Positions 4,979-8,923 of a DNA stretch of 8,923 nt are shown one piece after another. Both the position numbers and the translations under genes were made by a program. Within the stretch, counting starts at the first letter, position 1. Each line of letters starts with the position of its first letter. This stretch comes from JAQGMO01 sp050954505 (GTDB lineage Bacteria; Pseudomonadota; Gammaproteobacteria; Burkholderiales; Burkholderiaceae_D): NCBI GenBank assembly GCA_050954505.1, contig JBPBPY010000504.1, forward strand, positions 1 to 8,923, read 5' to 3'. The notes beneath the pieces were generated by a model. It saw only the letters and a list, made by a program, of their open reading frames with translations. It was not told the origin of the DNA and did no database searches.

Positions 4979-6589
4979 ATGCTTCGACTCACCGATATCA
5001 CCCTCCCCCTTGACCATCCTGAGGCAGAGCTGGAACGCGCGATCCTGGCAAAACTCGGCATTGCTGCGCAAGACCTGGTCGGCTATACCATTTTCCGGCG
5101 CGGCTACGATGCGCGCAAGAAGACGGCAGTGGTGCTGGTGTATACGCTCGACGTCGAATTGCGCGATGAAGCCGCCGTCACCCGCAAGCTGGCCAACCGG
5201 CCACGCGCCAAGGCTGATATCCTGCCGGCACCCGATACCAGCTATCATTTTGTCACCCATGCACCGGCTGGATTAAGCGAGCGCCCTGTGGTGGTCGGCA
5301 CTGGTCCCTGCGGACTGTTTGCCGGTTTGATCCTGGCGCAGATGGGATTTCGTCCTATCATTCTCGAGCGCGGCAAGTCGGTGCGTGAGCGTACCAAGGA
5401 TACCTTTGGACTGTGGCGCACAAGAGTACTGCATCCTGAATCGAATGTACAATTCGGTGAAGGTGGTGCCGGCACGTTCTCGGACGGTAAATTGTGGAGC
5501 CAGGTCAAGGATCCCAAACACTATGGCCGCAAAGTCCTGGCTGAATTTGTCAAGGCCGATGCGCCGCCGGAAATCATGTACGTCAGCAAGCCCCACATCG
5601 GCACCTTCCGTCTGGTGAAAATGGTGGAGTTGATGCGTGCGACCATCGAGGATCTGGGCGGGGAATTCCGCTTCGAGACCAAGGTCGACGATCTTGATAT
5701 CGTCGATGGCCAGTTGCGCGGCGTGGTCGTCAATGGCGGTGAACACATTCCAACGCGCCATATGGTGCTGGCCATTGGCCACAGCGCGCGCGATACGTTC
5801 CAGATGCTTTACCAGCGCGGGGTGTATGTGGAGGCCAAGCCGTTTTCACTGGGCTTTCGCATTGAACATCCACAGTCGCTGATCGACAAATGCCGCTTTG
5901 GCGCGGCGGCCGGCAATCCAATCCTTGGTGCCGCCGACTACAAGCTGGTACACCACTGCGAGAATGGCCGTTCGGTGTACAGCTTCTGCATGTGCCCGGG
6001 CGGCACCGTGGTGGCCGCCACCTCTGAACCAGGCCGCGTCGTCACCAACGGCATGAGCCAGTATTCGCGCAACGAACGCAATGCCAACAGCGGCATCGTG
6101 GTCGGCATCACACCGGCCGACTATCCCGGCGGGCCGCTGGCCGGCATCGATTTCCAGCGCCATTGGGAGTCGCGCGCCTATGAACTTGGCGGCCATAATT
6201 ACGATGCGCCGGGCCAGCTGGTGGGTGACTTCCTGGCGCGCCGTCCATCGACAGCCTTTGGTGAGGTTTTGCCATCCTACAAACCAGGCGTGCGTCTTGG
6301 TGAACTCGACCAGGCCTTGCCCGACTATGCCATTGCAGCGATCCGCGAAGCGCTGCCAATGTTCGACAAGCAAATCCGTGGCTTTGCCATGCATGACGCA
6401 GTGCTGACCGGCGTGGAAACCCGGACCTCGTCGCCGGTGCGCATCAAGCGCGGCGATGACTGCGTGAGCATCAATACACGCGGCATTTATCCAGCCGGCG
6501 AAGGCGCCGGCTATGCAGGCGGCATCATGTCGGCGGCCATCGACGGCATCAAGGTAGCCGAAGCGGTGGGATTGAACATGGCCTCTTGA
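4979..6589 (+). CDS. FAD-dependent oxidoreductase (COG2509-type NAD(P)/FAD-dependent protein)
   Basis: With the ATG at 4979 the protein is 536 residues. This start has AGGA (4968-4971) at a 7-base spacing and gives an N-terminus MLRLTDITLPLDH typical of the family; the in-frame ATG at 4922 adds 19 unsupported residues. Residues 1 to about 95 form a small alpha/beta N-terminal domain. The FAD-binding Rossmann motif GTGPCG is at 107-112 with the ribose-binding glutamate at E130 (IILERG). Further landmarks are FGEGGAGTFSDGKL, and near the C-terminus GEGAGYAGG (507-515), the second FAD-contacting glycine-rich motif. No transmembrane or export signal is seen. Members are widespread conserved cytoplasmic flavoproteins annotated as FAD-dependent dehydrogenases with unknown substrate. 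It appears monocistronic and converges on corA. Confidence 0.9.
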   Translation: MLRLTDITLPLDHPEAELERAILAKLGIAAQDLVGYTIFRRGYDARKKTAVVLVYTLDVELRDEAAVTRKLANRPRAKADILPAPDTSYHFVTHAPAGLSERPVVVGTGPCGLFAGLILAQMGFRPIILERGKSVRERTKDTFGLWRTRVLHPESNVQFGEGGAGTFSDGKLWSQVKDPKHYGRKVLAEFVKADAPPEIMYVSKPHIGTFRLVKMVELMRATIEDLGGEFRFETKVDDLDIVDGQLRGVVVNGGEHIPTRHMVLAIGHSARDTFQMLYQRGVYVEAKPFSLGFRIEHPQSLIDKCRFGAAAGNPILGAADYKLVHHCENGRSVYSFCMCPGGTVVAATSEPGRVVTNGMSQYSRNERNANSGIVVGITPADYPGGPLAGIDFQRHWESRAYELGGHNYDAPGQLVGDFLARRPSTAFGEVLPSYKPGVRLGELDQALPDYAIAAIREALPMFDKQIRGFAMHDAVLTGVETRTSSPVRIKRGDDCVSINTRGIYPAGEGAGYAGGIMSAAIDGIKVAEAVGLNMAS

Positions 6590-6749
6590 GGGCCACCGGG
6601 GTCAATCGGACCTTGATGCATGAAGCTTGTTTGAACAGGACTTCCGGGCTGCGTGAAAATTGAATCGATGCCGCTTTAACTCTGTTGCCCACGAAACGGC
6701 GAGGAAGCCTTATCGACGCGTCAAGCCCAGCCCGGGCTGAAGCTGGAAA
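6590..6749. other. Convergent intergenic region between the oxidoreductase gene and corA
   Basis: This 160-base gap should contain the ends of both transcripts. A perfect 12-base palindrome CAGCCCGGGCTG lies at 6728-6739, and TGGCC/GGCCA (6579-6583, 6591-6595) spans the oxidoreductase stop. Neither is followed by a T run, so no canonical intrinsic terminator is visible and Rho-dependent ending is possible. No gene is seen. Confidence 0.5.
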
Positions 6750-7727
6750 CTACAGCCAGCCTGACTTCTTGAAGCGGTGATGCAGATAGACACACACCAC
6801 CAGCATCACCAGCAAGGCGGCAGGATAGCCATACTTCCACTGCAGCTCGGGCATGACCTTGAAATTCATGCCCCAGATGCCGGCAAATGCCGTGGCCACC
6901 GCAAAGATGGCAGCCCAGGCCGCAAGGCGCTTGTTGACTTCACTTTCGTCGATGGCCACCATCGACAGGTTGACCTGGATGGCGGTGGAAATCGTATCGC
7001 GGATCGAGTCGATGATGTTGTTGACCCGGATCAGATGGTCGGAGACATCGCGAAAATATTCCTGGGTATTCTGGCAAACCGTCGGCACCCTGCCACCGTG
7101 CAGCTTGGTCACGGCTTCCGCCAGTGGCGCCACCACATGCTTGAGGCGGATCACGCGACGCTTGAGTTCATACAGGCGTTCGATATTCGCGCGCTCCGTG
7201 CCCTTGGAAAAAATCATGTCTTCGATGACTTCAAGCTCTGACTCCATTGCATCGATGACCGGGAAATAGCGGTCGACCACTGCATCCATCAGTGCATACA
7301 GCACAAAGCCTGGCCCTTTCTCAAGCTGGTGCGGTTCCTGTTCACAGCGGGTGCGCACTTCCTTGAAGCCCTGCATGCAGCGATTGCGCACCGAAAGGAC
7401 AAAATTCGAACCAACGAAGATATCGATCTCGCCGATATTCAATTCCGCATCGGCGCCCTCGCCGCGAATTTCTGCCGTATGCAGCACGGTAAACAGGGAG
7501 TTGCGATATTCTTCGATTTTCGGCCGCTGGTGTCCCACCATGGCATCCTCGACCGCCAGTTCATGCAGGCCGAACTCGGCCTGCATCTGCGCCATTTCAT
7601 CGGCCTGCGCATCCATGAGCGCGACCCAGACAAAACAGCCTGGCTTGGCCAGGTAATCGCTGATTTCCGTCACCGGAATATCAGCCAGTTTTTTGCCCTC
7701 CTGATAGACCACGCAATTGATCAACAT
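6750..7727 (-). CDS. corA: CorA family magnesium/cobalt transporter
   Basis: This is a 325-residue inner-membrane divalent cation channel (Mg2+, also Co2+/Ni2+ in the family). The ATG at 7727 has AGGAG (complement of 7737-7741) at a 9-base spacing and gives MLINCVVY; the alternative in-frame GTG at 7763 would add 12 residues and has no good site. Residues 1 to about 265 are the cytoplasmic sensor domain and long stalk helix. The first transmembrane segment is about 268-287, ending in the selectivity signature GMN at 286-288 followed by FKVMPEL. The second segment is about 301-317, ending in the basic tail HHRFKKSGWL. Length and order match functional CorA. Transcription is probably from its own promoter between 7742 and 7854, since a terminator separates it from the phasin gene; I could not place a clear -10/-35 pair. 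Confidence 0.95.
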   Translation of the reverse strand: MLINCVVYQEGKKLADIPVTEISDYLAKPGCFVWVALMDAQADEMAQMQAEFGLHELAVEDAMVGHQRPKIEEYRNSLFTVLHTAEIRGEGADAELNIGEIDIFVGSNFVLSVRNRCMQGFKEVRTRCEQEPHQLEKGPGFVLYALMDAVVDRYFPVIDAMESELEVIEDMIFSKGTERANIERLYELKRRVIRLKHVVAPLAEAVTKLHGGRVPTVCQNTQEYFRDVSDHLIRVNNIIDSIRDTISTAIQVNLSMVAIDESEVNKRLAAWAAIFAVATAFAGIWGMNFKVMPELQWKYGYPAALLVMLVVCVYLHHRFKKSGWL

Positions 7728-7854
7728 ACGAACCCGCTCCTGGAATGAGGACTTGAATGACACTCTGGTCAGTCTTGAAACAGGAGCTTACACCGGCCAG
7801 GCCAGGTCATGGACGCGCGATGACAAAAATATCAACGATAGCCAGGCGAATATG

Positions 7855-7878
7855 AAAAGGGACCGTTTCCGGTCCCTT
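7855..7878 (-). terminator. Rho-independent terminator of the phasin gene
   Basis: Read on the minus strand, AAGGGACCG and CGGTCCCTT form a perfect 9-bp stem (7857-7878) with a GAAA (GNRA) tetraloop, running into TTTT (complement of 7855-7858). It lies 48 bases past the phasin stop and isolates that gene from corA. A TTTT at 7881-7884 on the other side could make it partly bidirectional. Confidence 0.88.
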
Positions 7879-7926
7879 CGTTTTCGCGTTCAGGCAGGCG
7901 CCGCCATCAGCGCGTGGCGCCGACGG

Positions 7927-8490
7927 TCACTGCTTCCTGCTGCGACCGCTGGCCTTGTCAGCGGCCTGGGTAAACTGGCGCGTGGCAGCACCCATGTTTT
8001 CTTCCAGCGTCGCACTGGCCTGCTTGGCAGACTTGGACAACTGTTCATAGCCGGCATTCGCATTCGACATGGCGCTCTTGAGCATGGCGACGGCGTTTTC
8101 CGAACCTGCCGGCGCACACTTGCTGGCTTCATCGACCAGCGCCGATACCTTGCGTGTGGTTTCAGCGATCTGGGCTTCAGCGGCGCGGGTGAATTCGACT
8201 TGCGCTGCACTGGCGATGCTGCTCAGATTGCGGGTATAGGCAAGCATGAAGTCGGTGCCATTGCTGTGCTGGGTGGCCAGCGCATACAACTGCTGCGGAT
8301 CTTTGGCCGACATCATCTGCTGGGCAATCGCGCTCGATTGTTCGAACGACGCCTTGGCTGCATTGATGTTGAGCTCCACCAGCTGGGCCACACTGGCCAT
8401 GGCCTTGTTGGTCAGATCGGTCACGACGGCGATCTGCGATTCCATGCTGGCCTTGGCGGCAGTGGCAAATTGATCCTTGTTGGTAAACAT
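7927..8490 (-). CDS. phaP: Phasin family protein (PHA granule-associated)
   Basis: This 187-residue protein begins MFTNKDQFATAAKASME. The Ala/Ser/Gln-rich, purely helical body with a predicted amphipathic coiled-coil pattern (residues about 10-170) is typical of the betaproteobacterial phasin family, which coats cytoplasmic polyhydroxyalkanoate granules and controls their size. Two ATGs are in frame: the one at 8496 sits only 1 base from AGGAG, whereas the one at 8490 has a 7-base spacing and is chosen. The C-terminus is basic (SGRSRKQ). It has its own strong promoter and its own terminator, so it is a monocistronic unit. The symbol reflects family membership; the genome may carry several phasins and this need not be the main one. 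Confidence 0.92.
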   Translation of the reverse strand: MFTNKDQFATAAKASMESQIAVVTDLTNKAMASVAQLVELNINAAKASFEQSSAIAQQMMSAKDPQQLYALATQHSNGTDFMLAYTRNLSSIASAAQVEFTRAAEAQIAETTRKVSALVDEASKCAPAGSENAVAMLKSAMSNANAGYEQLSKSAKQASATLEENMGAATRQFTQAADKASGRSRKQ

Positions 8491-8497
8491 CGTCATT

Positions 8498-8502
8498 CTC
8501 CT
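8498..8502 (-). promoter_or_regulatory. Shine-Dalgarno AGGAG deciding the phasin start
   Basis: CTCCT on the plus strand reads AGGAG on the minus strand. It is 7 bases from the ATG at 8490 and only 1 base from the upstream ATG at 8496, so the downstream ATG should be used. Confidence 0.7.
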
Positions 8503-8592
8503 GAGTTCGTTTTATGATTTACGCCGCGCTGACATCTGCAAACGTAATGGGACGCACCGTGATTCATGGCCAATTGCGAGCCAACTGCGATA

Positions 8593-8605
8593 TTGTGCGC
8601 TGCAA
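8593..8605 (-). promoter_or_regulatory. TGC-N3-GCA element at the phasin transcription start (candidate PhaR operator)
   Basis: The minus strand reads TTGCAGCGCACAA, containing TGC-AGC-GCA. PhaR/PhbR repressors of PHA-producing bacteria are known to bind TGC-rich sites at phasin promoters and to release when PHA accumulates. This copy lies directly after the predicted start near 8607, a position suited to repression. The regulator gene is not in the window. Confidence 0.4.
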
Positions 8606-8606
8606 C

Positions 8607-8625
8607 AAACGCTATTCTAGCGTTT
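8607..8625. promoter_or_regulatory. Perfect 8+3+8 palindrome overlapping the phasin -10 box
   Basis: AAACGCTA (8607-8614), spacer TTC and TAGCGTTT (8618-8625) form an exact 19-base palindrome. The -10 hexamer (8614-8619) lies in its centre, so a bound dimer would block RNA polymerase. It does not resemble the TGC-type PhaR site, so a second regulator is suggested. The regulator is unknown. Confidence 0.55.
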
Positions 8626-8641
8626 CCTCTCAGCATGTCAA
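8614..8641 (-). promoter_or_regulatory. Sigma-70-type promoter of the phasin gene
   Basis: On the minus strand a perfect -35 TTGACA (complement of 8636-8641) is followed by a 16-base spacer and -10 TAGAAT (complement of 8614-8619), 5 of 6 bases to consensus. A run of seven A (8644-8650) just upstream of -35 resembles an UP element. The predicted start is near 8607, giving a leader of about 117 bases. Confidence 0.8.
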
Positions 8642-8797
8642 TCTTTTTTTGTGCGGCGCATCATGTGTTGGAAAGAGGCAAATCCGGATACAAACGGAAT
8701 CATCCAAGCCGAGGTCTCATGTCCATGCGTTCGGATCCAGGCAGTCGTCCGGTGCCAGGTCGGACACAGCACCAGGCCGGATTGCAATGCAGTCGAT

Positions 8798-8923
8798 TTA
8801 ATCCTGGTCGGCGCGCCATTGGTCGATCAATGCAGCGCTTTGACTGTCGATTTCCGCAGCAGGTTTCAAGCGCAGCTGCTGGAAAATCATCAGGGCATAC
8901 AGGGTGGCCAGCGCGTTGACTTC
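8798..8923 (-). CDS. C-terminal end of an unidentified protein (5' end outside window)
   Basis: An open minus-strand frame enters from the right edge and ends at TAA (complement of 8798-8800), leaving 41 residues. They include ALATLYALMIFQQLRLKP and end IDQWRADQD. The codon choice and composition look like real coding sequence of this genome, with strong third-position GC and no stops, and the direction matches the phasin gene. The visible part looks like an amphipathic helix followed by a polar tail. I do not recognise the family. Whether it is co-transcribed with the phasin gene is doubtful, as the phasin has its own promoter between them. Confidence 0.55.
   Translation of the reverse strand, partial: EVNALATLYALMIFQQLRLKPAAEIDSQSAALIDQWRADQD

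Noticed and set aside
6728..6739. Palindrome CAGCCCGGGCTG as a bidirectional terminator
   Set aside because: There is no loop and no T run on either side; noted only as part of the convergent intergenic region.
7717..8517. 266-codon plus-strand open frame antisense to the phasin gene and the corA start
   Set aside because: It covers the phasin terminator and the starts of two well-supported genes; its Gly/Arg/His-rich composition is an antisense artefact.
8747..8765. GTCCG/CGGAC inverted repeat as a terminator for the right-edge gene
   Set aside because: Only 5 bp with a 9-base loop and no T run on the minus strand; indistinguishable from chance.
8566..8919. 117-codon plus-strand open frame over the phasin promoter
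   Set aside because: It overlaps the -10/-35 region and the better-supported minus-strand coding end; its composition (Cys, Arg, Ser, Pro) is not protein-like for this genome and there is no ribosome site.

Overview
The window looks like a chromosomal segment of a betaproteobacterium, most likely Burkholderiales of the Oxalobacteraceae type. This is inferred from the moderately GC-rich coding sequence, a polyhydroxyalkanoate (PHA) phasin, a CorA transporter, and the prkA-yeaH-spoVR gene order. There are no insertion sequences, phage genes, tRNAs, rRNAs or CRISPR arrays. Gene content is ordinary core or stress biology; the unusual material is in the non-coding DNA.

Left part (2-3788, + strand): the 3' end of prkA (yeaG), then yeaH (a VWA-like DUF444 protein), then spoVR (ycgB). 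The last two overlap by the 4 bases ATGA. This is the conserved PrkA-YeaH-SpoVR stress and starvation module. The likely start of yeaH is a TTG at 985 with its own Shine-Dalgarno, not the upstream GTG at 940. A 254-base gap with a hairpin separates prkA from yeaH.

Middle (3789-4877): a 471-base non-coding stretch leads to a small PA2169/DUF2383 family four-helix-bundle protein. The gene is preceded by a near-perfect sigma-54 (-24/-12) promoter at 4155-4170, with an A-rich tract just upstream and a perfect 8+7+8 inverted repeat about 190 bases upstream of the predicted start, where an enhancer-binding activator would be expected to bind. The predicted leader carries a terminator-like hairpin. 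The gene ends with a long hairpin and then a clear intrinsic terminator. E. coli yeaGH is known to belong to the nitrogen-starvation (NtrC/sigma-54) response, so a sigma-54 gene next to this operon suggests a linked starvation programme; that link is inference.

Right part: a conserved FAD-dependent oxidoreductase of unknown substrate (4979-6589, +) converges on corA (6750-7727, -). A phasin gene (7927-8490, -) lies upstream of corA on the same strand and has its own GNRA-loop terminator. The phasin has a strong sigma-70-type promoter whose -10 box sits in the centre of a perfect 8+3+8 palindrome, with a TGC-N3-GCA element at the predicted transcription start that may be a PhaR operator. The last 126 bases hold the 3' end of an unidentified minus-strand gene.

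No wholly new gene system is visible. The best leads are the sigma-54 regulatory region of the DUF2383 gene and the double-operator architecture of the phasin promoter.
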